A stretch of DNA of 64,000 bases from Osedax fenrisi (GCA_964019155.1 OZ025243.1:29973871-30037870), one strand, 5' to 3'. Counted from the first letter of the stretch, positions 12,490 to 25,627 are shown. Notes: generated from the sequence alone by a model not told the origin. Numbers and translations are program-made.

Positions 12490-12880
12490 AGTGGGTCAAC
12501 TCACGGATCGAGTGCTTTTTGTGGGGGGTCCCCTTGTATTGATGAGCCACGTATGCTGCGATGCCAATACGGATGAGACGGTCGTAGTACTACGTGTGTA
12601 TGTGTGTGTGTACGAGTGTGTGTGTGTGTGTGTGTGTACGAGTGCTACGCGAGATATACTGATTATGAAACGAGCCGGCGTCGTTTCGTTTATAGAGTTT
12701 ACTATCACGTGACTTTCTCTCGTGATCTTTGCAACTTCGCTATTTTATCATTGGTCGAGAGTTTAGTTCCTGCGTGGAATTTTCCCCCGGCTGGTTAAAT
12801 GTCACGTGACATTGGGTGTGTCGCGTGCATATCTATATCCCCACACGCTATTGTTATCTTATTAGTGGCTCCGTGGCCCG
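12490..12880. other. GC-richer segment with (GT)n and CACGTG palindromes
   Basis: Composition changes sharply from the AT-rich surroundings. The segment contains a GTGTGT tract at about 12596-12640, a TCACGTGA site near 12704 and a GTCACGTGAC palindrome near 12802. It may be an LTR, a promoter-like segment or unrelated inserted DNA. No reading frame is convincing. Confidence 0.4.
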
Positions 12881-13021
12881 GCTAGTGGTTATTGTTTATC
12901 TATAATTGCCGTCAGTGCAGTAGAACCTCGTTATCTTTATAACGGCTTTAGCTATTAATAACTGTCACTTGCAAGTGGGTCGTTTGAGTCAACTATTCTA
13001 CTCGTATAATTCTACATAACA

Positions 13022-13053
<32 letters not shown>

Positions 13054-13241
13054 ACATACCTTATACATTCATGTATAATATCACATCGATAGGTTGAGCC
13101 ATGTATAACCAGGTGTTTTTTTTCTACGAAATAATTTACTAATAAAAACATTTATTTATAAAAAATAAAATAATATTTGTAAACATACAATATTTACATT
13201 TTAGATATTAATTTGTTATTGTTAAATTCTAAATAAATATA

Positions 13242-13275
<34 letters not shown>

Positions 13276-15435
13276 TATTTTACGTATACGTACAATTCTG
13301 AATAAATATATAATAGGGGATCCCGAGAGTACTCGAATACCGACACCCTAACAATAAATCACCATAACGTTATTATTTCTCAATTAAATATTTCCTAATT
13401 TTATTTATAAGTATTAAGTATATACATATAATAGATATTTTAAATTTTAATTTAGTTTGGTTAACTCTGAGATAACAAGGGTGTCGATATTATGTGCAAT
13501 TAGGGTGAAAATGTATGAAAATGTATGTACATACACGTGGCTTAGGTAAAAGTGTATAACTTTGTAACAAATTATCAAAAATACAAAATATGTTCGGCAC
13601 ATTGTAAACATAATTAGATCTATAAGATTTATTTTAAATATTTTAAATACCTACATTTTTAAATAACTGAGAATCGATATTGTACTTCAAAAATTTCATA
13701 AATGTAGTTGTTTGATTTGAAACGAAAAAATCAGCTTTTTGTTTATAATTAAAAAAATATAAATATTAAAAACAAAATAATACTTAAATGAATTATAATT
13801 ATATTGATTAACATTTCATATATTAATTATTTTTTGATTGTAATTATATTTTAGGAGATCTCTAGGGTGTCGATATTACGTGCATGTCGATATTAGAGCG
13901 CTCCACCCTATATATATATATATAATATATATGAGTACAAATTTAATGAATACATAAAATATAGGTGGATACCTATAGGTATAATATACTAAATTGATAT
14001 GATCACTATATAAATTTAAAATGTTCTAAATTAATAAATAAAATAATTAAAATGTTGATTTATACGAATATTAAAATATGTGTCTACGAAAATATATGTC
14101 ATTGACGTAAATGTACATTTTGTGAACGTATTACCAAAGCCCTTTGCTATTACTATATTCATTATAATGACTGATAATAATACTATAGTATATTATATAT
14201 TATATATTATAAAGTAATACTATGGTATACCCATGCAGATAGGTTCGACTAATTAAGTTTATCAGGTAATTGTATATGTTTACGTCATTTTACGTCGTAC
14301 ACTGAACGTCGTATATATATACTATAGTATAAGTATAGTATATAGTATATAATATATAGTATATTGTATAATATATACTTGTAGTATATAGTATATAATA
14401 TATATACTATATATAGTATACGTCGGACACCCGTACTAAACTGTTATAATCCTCATCGTCTTCTTCTGCGTAAGGTCATCCTAAGGTCATCCGCTCATTT
14501 ACTCGGTATTGTTGTATTCGTTACGTCATTTCCGGTAACGATGCGCTGTAGGTTGGTACATGATATCCATACATGTACATGTTGACGGGTATACAGACGA
14601 TTGATTAGTATCGATGAGTCATTCTTTACTGGGCATCACGTGATATGATCTGTGGTTAATTAATACGCGTGCGACATTGGTTTTACATTACATTTCATTA
14701 CGTATATGTTGTAATTCGTAAATATCTACATATTAATTATAGTGTTAAGTAGATCAATAACATGCGTACGCGTAGATATGTAATAATAATATACATTTGT
14801 TTACAACAATAAAATGTTAATTCGTAAACATGCAATATTTACTTTAATACATTAAATCGTTAACGAAAAATGTAAACAAACAAATTTACATTACATTTTT
14901 TAAATATTGTTATAGAAATGACAACTTTAATTATTTCCGTATGCAATCTCAAACATCTAAGTTAATAGCATGCATAGGCGATCTATTACAGTGCATGTAT
15001 TTACCGGGCGACACCGTACAGTATTCGATAGCAACATTTTAGATATGTGTTCGTATCTCGAGAATGAAATTCCAAATATTTAACTATCCATATTATTCCT
15101 GTGATAGTTCTAACGCCTTCACGTTAGGCATAATATGTGGTAGTATATATATAGTGTGTTTGTGTGTGTATGTGTGTGTGTGTGTGTGTGTGTATGTGTG
15201 TGTGTGATTACACCATGTTTATACTACAGTATCTATAGATGGTTTGTTTTTACACACAATGATATTTCCCGATTATATATTATTATATTTGTATACGTTA
15301 TATAATTATTATTGTTAAATTATTTACATTTATCAAATTATATACATGTATACATTTATATATTTTTATGAACATTTTAAAATGTAATAATACATTTTTA
15401 TATGTGGGCGGCTTCTTCCGGTTATTTATGTGTAT

Positions 15436-15469
<34 letters not shown>

Positions 15470-16160
15470 GAATGCCTAGATCTATAGACCTATGAAATGA
15501 TGTATGAAATGATGTATAAAATGTCTGACATAAAGGGTATACCCTTTTATAGAAAAATAACGGAAAAAATAGATATAAAATATAAATTAATGTATACCTT
15601 ATATATATATGTATATGATTTTGTATATTATTTAAGTGTGGGGGGTATCGTATGGGTAACATTGCATATGGTGGTCTGATTGATTGACGGTAGTTATTTA
15701 TAAAAACTTTCGTAATATAGGAATATATTAATATACAATTAATAGTCTTGTTATTTTTACTATTTTTCCTTTTAATGATAAAAGACTAAAAAAGTATAAT
15801 GATAATCGTTATGACAATAATACTAATTATAATTGTTAAATAATAATAACAGTCACGAAAATAACTAATGGTAACGTTAAGTGTTAACATATGATAATAG
15901 GTGAGAGAAACATGTAAGGATACATATAAGGTAAATAATATTATATGTATATTATATGATAATACAGTTATACTTTTTGTATAACAATTAAATAAATAAA
16001 TATATATATATATTTAATTATTATAACATGTATATATATACATGTATTATGGATAAATATAGTATGCATAATCAATTATCTGCATAACAAATACATATAA
16101 AGTAGGTTACCTAAAGTTACCTAAAGTAGTTGTGCAATACGTAGTTAGGTACCTATATAT
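12880..16160. other. non-coding AT-rich region with microsatellites and possible MITE pieces
   Basis: No gene is supported. It holds TA tracts (13022-13040, 13248-13272, 15438-15465), a pogo/Tigger-like start CAGTAGAACCTCGTTATC near 12918 (resemblance from memory, weak), and sequences resembling TIRs around 13336-13351 (CCGACACCCTA) and 13863-13877 (TAGGGTGTCGATATT), which may bound a 530-bp MITE. Dense TA/AT palindromic repeats lie at 14160-14420. Confidence 0.4.
15156..15207. repeat. (GT)n microsatellite
   Basis: GTGTTTGTGTGTGTATGTGTG and longer uninterrupted GT runs follow a (TA) stretch. Confidence 0.9.
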
Positions 16161-16705
16161 TTATTTAATTCGATAGACTTTTATTAGAAACCTACGTATT
16201 CGATATCATACCTCTACTTCCTCATACCAACACTTACCCCCATGGTTCCCGTTTAACAAACGCTCTGCTTATTGCATACTATCTATTGTTCATTCATCAA
16301 TATACTCTTCGAATTACCCAATCTATATTTCTTCTTCTCTAGTACAAAGATATTCCCTTATAGCTCTTAGAATCCATGCATCTCATCTTCTATCACTGAA
16401 TTATATTGGTCCAAAACTATGGAATTCACTTCTACCTTATATTAGATCCATAAAATCGCATAAAACATTCATGAAATATATACAACAATTTATATCAGGT
16501 GGCAACCTGTAATACTAATATTTTTTGTTATTATTAATTTATTTATTAATTATCGTACTGTTTATTCTATTTTATGTTATTATTATTAATGGTATTTATT
16601 GTTTTACCTAATCTATTATTTGTATTCTATACACTTTTGAGAAATCATTTATAATTTATTTAAGTGTTTAAATAAATGTTCAATCAATCAATCAATCAAT
16701 CAATA
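16160..16705 (+). mobile_element. CR1-like LINE 3' fragment with (CAAT)n tail
   Basis: At about 16340-16510 a frame reads HASHLLSLNYIGPKLWNSLL and continues with IRSIKSHKTFMKYI, the typical C-terminal region of CR1/Rex/jockey-type LINE reverse transcriptases (a variable stretch, then GPKLWNSLP, then a K/F-rich end). It is followed by an AT-rich 3' UTR and (CAAT)n at 16680-16703, a short tandem tail expected at a LINE 3' end. It is truncated on the 5' side, as usual for LINEs. Confidence 0.75.
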
Positions 16706-16719
16706 TCTATATAAAGTTG

Positions 16720-17115
16720 AAAGTAACATAATACAGAATGTGCCCGAATACGGATACTCTCGGTATCTCAAAAAAATATTCATAATTATATAAATAGTAT
16801 TTTTTATTTTTTAATTATTCAAAATAATGCTGATATATCCAATAAACTGATTTTTTTATTACGTTTTTAAATGTATGAAAAAAAATGGCAACTTAAAACC
16901 TTCTCAAGAATATACAAATGTATCGATATAAAATATAACACTAGTATATAATATGTATATTATTAAAAACCAAAGCATTCTAAATATTACATACATAATT
17001 TCTATATTTGTTATCAAATATTAAGTTATAAGCATATATATAGAGGTCATATAAATCCCTAATACGGACACTCTATATTTCTTAATATGTACAATGTCCG
17101 TCGGACACCCTATAA
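16720..17115. mobile_element. possible MITE with CGGACACCC-type ends
   Basis: AGTAACATAATAC followed by GCCCGAATACGG on the left and CGTCGGACACCC on the right resemble segments of the piece at 19617-19830. The boundaries and target duplication could not be fixed. Low-confidence relic. Confidence 0.3.
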
Positions 17116-17449
17116 CCAATCAGAACGCAGCATGTGAACTATTCTGATTTTCTTAAATACCACTAATGAAGTTAAATTTACAAATTTTATTATTTAGATA
17201 CTTATAAGTTATAACTTATATTATTAATTTAAACAATAATAAACATAAATACATTATACACATTTTTATTATTATTTTTTTATTATATCATTTGTTAATT
17301 TTATATCTTAACTATATGTAACATGGCATTTATAAATCATTATATATTTTCGTATATATTCGTTATTTGTTTTTTATTATTATTATTGTTGTATGTCATT
17401 TTGTTTGATTTAAACAATAAACTATATATATCTATCTAATTTTATTTAC

Positions 17450-19440
17450 TTTTTAAATTAAAAAATATTGGAGTACGAGGCATTGCACTTAACTGGATAA
17501 TGAGCTATTTAACAAATAGATATCAACAGTGTATATATAATGATGTAATTTCAGATAAACTAAAAGTCATAACGGGTGTACCCCAAGGCACCATCCTAGG
17601 ACCCATTTTATTTTTGATTCATATTAATGATATTACAAAATCTTCTTCTTTATGTAAGTTTACCATGTTCGCAGATGATACTACTTTATATTTTGAAAAT
17701 ACATCAGCCGAATTACTTAATTATATTTGTCAAACTGAATTAAAAAATATTAATAAATGGTTAATATATAATAGGTTATCATTAAATTTAAATAAAACTT
17801 GCTTTATGTCTATTAATTCAAGAACTATTATAAATATAAATTTAAATAACAGAAATATTGAAAGAGTTACATTTTATAAATTTTTAGGCGTAATTATAGA
17901 CGATATATTAAACTGGAAACAACATATCTTGTTTTTAAAATCAAAACTAAAAAAAATCATATGGATTACCAACATTATTTCCAAATTTATAAATAAAAAA
18001 GCATTACTTCATATATATAATTCAATATTCATGCCTCATATAAAGTATTGTAACATATTTTGGGGAAATACATATAAATCTAATGTATCATGCATATATA
18101 TTCTTCAAAAGCGAATGATAAGAATTATATGTAAAAAACATTTTTTACATCATACTAATGGACTATTTATTGATAATTCTTTATTAAAAATAAATGAAAT
18201 TACATATATAAGTACATGTGAATTTATGTTTAAAATTTTCAATGATCTTCATCCTGTTATAACAAATGCATTTTTTTCTGTAACTTCATCATCTCACAAC
18301 ACTAGGAGCATAAATAATTTCTCAATTATTAATTTCAAAAAAGAACTATGCAGAAGAACATTAATATACATTGGACCAATTACCTGGAATAAGCTTGATA
18401 ATATTTTAAAAAATATTTCAAATTATAAATTATTCAGGAAACGTATGTATACACATTTGTTATCTTCTTACTCAGTATACTTATAATCTAAATCTCATTT
18501 TTCTAATGTTATATCTTTTATCATGTCTTTTATCTAATATTGTATTATATACTAAGATCCACATTTTATTCTTATTTTAATTTATTGACGTTTATGTAAA
18601 AATTAAAAAAAAATTAATACTTTTGAGTGTTTTACTTTACAATATTTTATTTCCCCGACATTAATAATATTATTTTACTGAATTTTTGCATTTTATATTT
18701 GAATTTACTTTCATGTTTTCTTTCTTTTTAATTGACGTTTATATAAAAATAATAAAATTAAAAAAAATTGTTAGGTATTTCTTTTTTCTTTAGTATTTTC
18801 TTTAGTATTTTTTATTTCCCTCTGACTAATAATATTATTTGACTTTATTTTTAATTACATAAACATTTTGTATTGAATCTTTTTTCTTGTATACTTGATT
18901 ATACTTCTTTGTTTTATTTCTCTTTATTGACACTTATATAAAAATTAGTAATTAAACTAACATTTCAGTTTGAACAAATATTTTACATTCTTTACATTAT
19001 TATAAAGTATTACAAAAAAATTCCTAAAACTTATTTACTGAAAAAAAAAAAAAAAAAAAATGTTACATACAGTTCTTACCATCTTTCTAGATATTCTTTT
19101 TGTTATGTTTTATTCAGTTTTATTCAGTTTTACTTCATTTTACTTCATTTTTTTCTTCTTTTATACTAATACATCTATATTTTTGTTTAGTGTATTATTT
19201 TATAGTACTTATTATTTATTTTAGTTATTTATTTATAAATAATTAAATGATGATTACATAATTTTATGGCAAGTTCAAACAATTTATATTATTTTTCTAT
19301 TTTATTCATTGTATTGTATCTATGTAAACAGGAAGTCATCTAATATTTTATAATATTTTATTTATTTAGTTTTTTTTTGAACTTGCTTTAAAATTAAGGG
19401 TAATTGTCTCGATAAGCTTTAGCTTCTACAAAAACCCTGG
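17450..19440 (+). mobile_element. CR1-like LINE, 5'-truncated, with long 3' UTR
   Basis: The element starts inside the RT (VRGIALNWIMSYLTNR) and carries a long open frame to 18486. The 3' UTR contains about three diverged units of roughly 165 bp built around TTATTGACGTTTATRTAAAA (about 18580, 18730, 18925). A poly(A) run lies at 19040-19058, and TCGATAAGCTTTAGCTTCT near 19410 resembles the 3' end of CR1-type elements as I remember them. No target duplication was found. 5' truncation with an open RT suggests a comparatively young insertion. Confidence 0.75.
17500..18486 (+). CDS. LINE reverse transcriptase, C-terminal two thirds (CR1-like)
   Basis: An open frame of 328 codons would encode part of an RNA-dependent DNA polymerase that copies LINE RNA at a nicked target. 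Visible motifs are VPQGTILGPILFLIHINDI (residues about 26-44), the catalytic FADD at residues 57-60 (17668-17679), NKWLIYNRLSLNLNKT, and YKFLGVIIDDILNWKQHI, then a C-terminal YIGPITWNKL. The coding actually continues upstream of the first Met in the same frame (GVRGIALNWI), so that Met is not a true start; the 5' half of ORF2 is lost. No stop interrupts the rest. Codon use is extremely A/T-biased, like the surroundings. Confidence 0.82.
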   Translation: MSYLTNRYQQCIYNDVISDKLKVITGVPQGTILGPILFLIHINDITKSSSLCKFTMFADDTTLYFENTSAELLNYICQTELKNINKWLIYNRLSLNLNKTCFMSINSRTIININLNNRNIERVTFYKFLGVIIDDILNWKQHILFLKSKLKKIIWITNIISKFINKKALLHIYNSIFMPHIKYCNIFWGNTYKSNVSCIYILQKRMIRIICKKHFLHHTNGLFIDNSLLKINEITYISTCEFMFKIFNDLHPVITNAFFSVTSSSHNTRSINNFSIINFKKELCRRTLIYIGPITWNKLDNILKNISNYKLFRKRMYTHLLSSYSVYL

Positions 19441-19614
19441 TGCAAACCTAAATCTGATAAAAATCTGATAATAATTACTAATTAAATTATATTAAATTAA
19501 TCATAAAATGAATTATAAATAATTTAATTATAATTTATATGATATATATAGTCACATCAATAATACATCAATAATATATAGTTTATCTAGTAGTATATAG
19601 GACGTCGTATTATA

Positions 19615-19830
19615 ACACAGGGTGTCCGTATACCGAATATATTCGGACATCGGTACAGAATACGGACACCCCTGTTATATATTTGATAACAATATTTAAT
19701 AATTTTTAAATCACAATAATATCTATAATCATATAATATTAATATATTGTAATTTTTGAATAAAAATATTGAGTCATAAATGTTAAGACAATTTATTATT
19801 AAAGTTTCCGTATTAGGTTACTTTCACCTA
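19615..19830. mobile_element. possible MITE with CAGGGTGTCCGTAT ends
   Basis: CAGGGTGTCCGTATACCG at 19618 faces ATACGGACACCCCTG at 19660-19674, making a compact inverted pair of about 57 bp. A related end (CCGTATTAGGTTACTTTCAC) lies near 19808-19828. Ends of this type are common in mariner-like MITEs, but the assignment is only by resemblance. Confidence 0.4.
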
Positions 19831-20290
19831 AATATATTGTATAAATAAAATATATAACTGTAGCGTGATTAATTTTAAACTGTTAACTTGCTCGATAAGT
19901 ATTATAATACTATAGAAATGGATACCTTTAAATGGGTACCAGTTAATAAATATAATAATGGAATTATTGATTAATTACATAAATGTATGAATGTAAGATA
20001 ACACACATATTCTGTGTATGCTCAACTGTGCTATTAATACACATTATTGAAAACTGATATCAATATTAATTTATATCATTATAGATTATATAATATAGAA
20101 GGTACTATGGTTTGAAATGAACACATTTTCATAGCTTCGAAGCCGTCTCAGTCAAAAACAAAAACTTCGAAGCAATATCTTATTTTTTTAAATCTTCAAC
20201 TCGTATCAATAAACTAAAATGTTCGGCTCTCATTGATGCGAATCCAAGCATTGTTCGTTCCATATTATGTAGGGTTTGTAGGGTGTGTAC

Positions 20291-21792
20291 TAGGGATGTA
20301 AATGATGCCGAGCTTTTGATGCCGAGCCGAGACTATTGGTTTTTGATGCCGAGCCAAGACTTTCATTTTCGGAGAAAAAACGAGCCCATGCCGAGCCGAG
20401 ACTCTAGCCAAACGAGCTCGAGCCGAACCGAGACTTTAGCTAAACGAGCCCAAGCCGAGCCGAGACTTTAGTCAAACGAGCCGAGACTCTAGTCAAACGA
20501 TCCCGAGCCGAGATGAGACTTTTACAAAATATAATCGAGCCGAAATGATGCTTTTTGAAGTTATATTTTAATCATAATTTTTATATATTTATCCATATTT
20601 TTAATGTTTCCTATTTCATGTGACATAATATTAATTATATGTATCGATAAATGTCTGATTTGTTTATAATATTAATATATTTTTAATTTGATGTAGATTA
20701 TGTGTTCTCTGTACTCTCAGACTTGGATATGGCTTTATTAATTTCGCGAAGTATGTTGGTGTCTTGTGATGATATGCAAAATGTGTAGTTACCAGTAATT
20801 TATAAATAATGTGGAAATTAATTGATAGTAGGTGTTGTTGTCGCATCAGTTCAGTTATTCTGATCGTATATTGATCTCGGTGTTAATTTATATATTACGC
20901 GAATGGCGATAGAATTATTTTATTTGATGTCATTAACTGATAAGGAGGTAAATTAATTAAAAGTATGTTACAAATTGTAACTTACAATAGTCCAATAAAG
21001 ATTTGATTTAGCAATTTACATGTATTACAATTTATATGTGTTCTTATAATTCTAATATTATGCAATTGATAGTTGGCTGATTTAACTTTTTGTGTTTATG
21101 AACATATTAAGATTCTTATCAATTAGCACTCCTGGTAGTTATTTATGATACTTATCTGATAGTTTGTATTATAATGCAATTATTTTCGTTTGATATACAA
21201 AACAATGATTCTGCAGATGATAACTGACACTGAAACTATATTGAGCTTATGAAAACTGAGACTAACACTTGAATGATGCCTTTAATAAGCATGAGTTAAT
21301 TATAGCAATGCATTTTATAGAGACTGAGACTACATCGATACTTTAGGTAACCCATTCTGAGACTTAAACGATGCTATTGTTATTTACACTGAGACTGAAT
21401 CGATGCTTTAGGTATTGAGACTGAGACTGCATCGATGCTTTGGGTAACCGAGACTGAGACTGCATCATGCTTTAGGTGACCGAGACTGAGACTGCATCGA
21501 TGCTTTGTGTAACCGAGACTGAGACTGCATCATGCTTTAGGTGACCGAGACTGAGACTGCATCGATGCTTTGGGTAACCGAGACTGAGACTGCATCGATG
21601 CTTTGGGTAACCGAGACTGAGACTGCATCATGCTTTAGGTGACCGAGACTGAGACTGCATCGATGCTTTGGGTAACCGAGACTGAGACTGCATCGATGCT
21701 TTGGGTAACCGAGACTGAGACTGCATCATGCTTTAGGTGACCGAGACTGAGACTGCATCATGCTTTATATTTGAGCATCATTTACATCCCTA
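20291..21792. mobile_element. non-autonomous hAT element with two internal arrays, 1502 bp
   Basis: The TIRs are TAGGGATGTAAATGATGC and GCATCATTTACATCCCTA, flanked by a perfect 8-bp duplication GTGTGTAC (20283-20290 and 21793-21800). No transposase is visible. The left part (20300-20560) is an array around GAGCCGAGACTTTAGYCAAA. The right part (about 21230-21770) is an array of 32- and 33-bp units around CCGAGACTGAGACTGCATC. Both arrays share GAGACT, consistent with multiplied transposase-binding sites. The middle is AT-rich non-coding DNA. Confidence 0.9.
21415..21775. repeat. 32/33-bp tandem array in the hAT element
   Basis: Two unit types alternate: A (33 bp, GCATCGATGCTTTGGGTAAC core) and B (32 bp, GCATCATGCTTTAGGTGAC core). 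Reading left to right the order is A B A B A A B A A B B, so an AAB trimer has begun to repeat. Confidence 0.88.
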
Positions 21793-21799
21793 GTGTGTA

Positions 21800-22770
21800 C
21801 CTATAGGTATACTGTATATATCTCGTATACATATAAGTATACTGTATATCGAGGGTTAAACACGTGACACGTCGTAACTATCTCTTAGTTAATAGATACT
21901 AACGTTACCATCGATATAAAGAAATAACGATATCAACTGTCCGTATATGGATGAAGTATATCCACAGATATATAATTAGGTATCTAATAACCTAATTACA
22001 TATCTGTGGTTATACACAATGCGTGTGTGCGTCGCACTGTGCGTACGTTTATAATTATGGATGTGTACAGTTAATCCGCATGTATATTAATATCAAGTTG
22101 AATTAGTACATTTTGATTTAATATTATTACATCTCGTGTTTTACTAACTTTCTTTCGATAAAACCTACACGTAAATTCTACTGTATTATATCGATGCCTA
22201 TTCGTGGCCGTATCTACTTATTAAGTCGGTCATAGTACACTATAGAACCAGGTAAACAATATATTGATATAGTGGTCAGTGACCATTGACTTTAACTGGT
22301 TTGGTATGACGAATACAGTCCGGCTGATGATATCAGATAATAATGATATGTGATAACAGTTGCTGCATTATAGACGGGCTTGTCTAACGTATACGTTATC
22401 TGGTACCATGGCACACTGCACTGCTACACCACGTATGATGTATAGTCAATGACTATTAGTCATCAATGATGAATCATCACATTAAGCTTAGTACAATAAC
22501 ATTGCATTTATTACATTATTATATAATATATTATAAAACAAATACATTATATATATATATAATTAATATATATTATATAATAAACGTTATCTAAACAATT
22601 TATTCATTTCACCCATGCACATATCAGCATTATACCATCACCGATTACTGAATTGAATACATTGAATTCACCCGCTCAACAAGTAAGTGGAAATAGTGTA
22701 TACTATATATAGTACACTTATAATATAGTATACACTATATACTGTATACACTATTCAATAGTTATTCAAT
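21800..22770. other. non-coding spacer
   Basis: No gene seen. One inverted repeat of about 50 bp lies at 21960-22012 (CCACAGATAT facing ATATCTGTGG), and AT-rich palindromic sequence at 22540-22760. Confidence 0.5.
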
Positions 22771-22771
22771 A

Positions 22772-22937
22772 GGTTGGAGTGAAATTTAAAATAATTATGG
22801 AGATCTGGTTATGACTCGCGATTGTGATGTAACGTTATACATGGAGTTAAATAATGTCACTAATTCACGTATAACGTTACATCACTATCGCGTGTCATAA
22901 CCAGATCGCCATAATTATTTCAAATTTCACTCCAACC
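22772..22937. mobile_element. 166-bp MITE with TA duplication, nearly full-length palindrome
   Basis: Arms of about 68 bp start GGTTGGAGTGAAATTT and end with the inverse, with about six mismatches; only about 25-30 bp separate them. TA flanks both sides (22770-22771, 22938-22939). TA duplication suggests the Tc1/mariner superfamily. It could fold into a long hairpin RNA if transcribed. Confidence 0.85.
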
Positions 22938-22939
22938 TA

Positions 22940-23245
22940 CACTGTATACTATACTAAAGTATATACTATACTATATTGTATATTATACTATACACTGTAT
23001 AGCTGTATCTATCCTATTGTGAATCGTGCTTCATTGCTAGGTGTTCGCGATATCGTAGATTATTCCTATTGTTTTATCAACGTGTAACAATAGTATTGAT
23101 TACTTGCGGTTCTAACATATATCCTATCAAATACTTGAGGTGATATGCATTCTTAATATATCTATCACGTGTCGTTAATTATCTAGATTTATCTATTAAT
23201 TAATAATCCAATACCCCAATGTTAATGTTGATTGACCATAGCCAA

Positions 23246-23286
<41 letters not shown>

Positions 23287-24152
23287 AAATCAATAGATGT
23301 TATCTATATACTATATAATAATCTGATATTATACGAAAATGGAAATTAATATATTTCCAATAAAAAATAATTTATAGATTCTATGTATTTATTTTATTTA
23401 ATTTGTTATGAAATTCAATATATAAAACACTAATTATTTACAAATGATATATCATGGTATACCATTGAATTGATACTTTTCAATAAATAATATCAAATGT
23501 AAATTAATTTATATATTATTAAATGAGTGATATAGTCATAGATTTATAGTGTAAACTATAAATCTATGGATATAGTACATGGATATCTTTAGTAATTAAA
23601 TATGTATTGAATTTATATATCAATTCAATTCATAATATATTATTATTTATATATTATGTATATATATTAAAATAATATTTAAAATAATATAATATATTGT
23701 TCACCTTATAAGTAGTGAATTTATATTTAACATATATACACATTATTGTTTTAATTAACAATATTATTATTAAATTATCATATTGTATTCATTAAGAAAA
23801 TGATATTTCTAGAAAATGATATCATGTATCTTTCTTTATATGTTTATTTTATTGCACTACATAATAATAGATAAATAATTATAAAATCCAAATTAATTCA
23901 AAATATCCTGTATACAATAGAATCTATTGAATAGATAATATAATTATATATATACCAAAGATTTTCCGAAGGTTAGATATGCTTCGCAAAATCTTTGTAT
24001 ATACATCAAAATTACTTATAAAATATAGAATCATTAATATATCATTTCATGTAAATATTATATCACGATATGATAATGTAACTAAGTAAAATAATGTATT
24101 ATATATATATAGTATTATGTATACATAGTATTCAAACTAATTATATATTTGC

Positions 24153-24206
<54 letters not shown>

Positions 24207-25300
24207 GAAACCTCTCTATAAAAAAACGTCTGTATAATACAATTGTTCGCACATTTTGTTGCAATTCAACCTTTTCCATATTAAAAAACCTCTTTATAAG
24301 AAAATATTTTATAAAAGATACCTATTTATAATAAAATGTGATGTAATTGTTTATATGTTGAGTTAAGTTGGTATTGTAATGAAGATGTACACAAAATTAA
24401 TTGTAATCAGTGAATTTATTTTGTATTTCTCACTGCAGTGAGATCATGCATATATGCCTGTTGCTATTGCAACAGGCAAGCATGGAGAACTCATTAATAA
24501 CATTAATAGTATTTTATTAAAAATAAAACCAATGCTATCTATTTTAGACTCATCTCAGATGAGGGTGTGGAATTGATATGTCAACACTACAATAGATAGT
24601 CATGTAGTCAGCCTGCTTGTATTAGTACAACTAATGGTAGAAGTACATTTACAATGATATACATAACATACAATATCTATATTTGATATTAACTAATGAA
24701 AGTAGGTATTACGAACATTATTTTAACACAAACAATTATTAATAACTATTTTAAATAAATCACATTTCTAAAATATTCTTTTGTTTCTATGTTTAAGTTA
24801 AATAAATAAATGTACCATATATGTACATTGTACATTGTACAATGTACAATGTACAATGTACAACCTATATATAACTTTATATAACATATAGGTTATATAA
24901 TGTATTTTGAATTATAAATTAATTCTTAAAATCATTGGAAAAGTTTGTCTCGGATCCCAATATTAAAGTATATAATTTTAATTTACAAATAATTTTAATA
25001 TTTTCAGTAATAATTTTAATGGAGCTTCTATGAATAGATTTGAATAAATTACTTGCTGAATTAATACGTTCTACATCATCAATATGGTGCTTAGTGAATA
25101 CTAGTCTCGCATACGTATTATTACTACATCTTCCAATCTATATTAATATTAGATTAAGTCAGTTATATTTCCTACTCTACCTAATTTAATAATATGTTCT
25201 AATTTTCTATTTTTTTCAGGATAAAGTTACAATTATTATTTCTAAATTTAAGCTTATAATTAATAATATGGCTTTTATTCCTTTATGTTATAATATTTTA
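22940..25300. other. AT-rich non-coding region
   Basis: No gene is supported. It contains TA tracts (23248-23282, 24158-24202), a hairpin with 10-bp stem at 24455-24478 (TGCCTGTTGC facing GCAACAGGCA), a TGTACAAT-type repeat near 24827-24862, and a possible pogo-like piece (TTGAAACCTCTCTATAA) at about 24204. Confidence 0.5.
23956..23997. mobile_element. 42-bp copy of the hairpin-ended 7-bp-TSD MITE family
   Basis: The element starts CAAAGATTTTCCGAAGG and ends GCTTCGCAAAATCTTTG, with only 8 bp between. It is flanked by a perfect 7-bp duplication TATATAC (23949-23955, 23998-24004). It keeps one end of each type (CC/GG and GC/GC hairpin) and nothing else of the 454-bp full-length form. Confidence 0.88.
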
Positions 25301-25627
25301 CTTTGATGTGGTATATATTATTTTACTCGTTTATTCTACTTCTTTCTCTGAAGTGTTAGATATCATGTTGGCTTCTAAATCATCTTCTCCTATTGACCCA
25401 TTGCCTCTGTCTTTTTTTCATAATCTTACTTTTATACTAACTCTATTTATTTTAAACATTATTAACATTTCTTTCCATTCTGGTAGGATTTATTCAATAT
25501 TAAAATGATTTTATTATTGAATTTAAGTTTTAAATCAAACTTAAATGAAATTATATAATATATAAGTTAATATTTGGCTACAATACTACGCTAATATACT
25601 AATATTTATTTTACATATAAAATTATG

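Noticed and set aside
12604..12798. Frame starting in the (GT)n tract
   Set aside because: Its start is microsatellite-encoded Cys/Val repeats and no domain follows.
21415..21775. 32/33-bp repeats resembling CRISPR repeat length
   Set aside because: There are no spacers; the units abut directly and lie inside a hAT element with TIRs and an 8-bp duplication.
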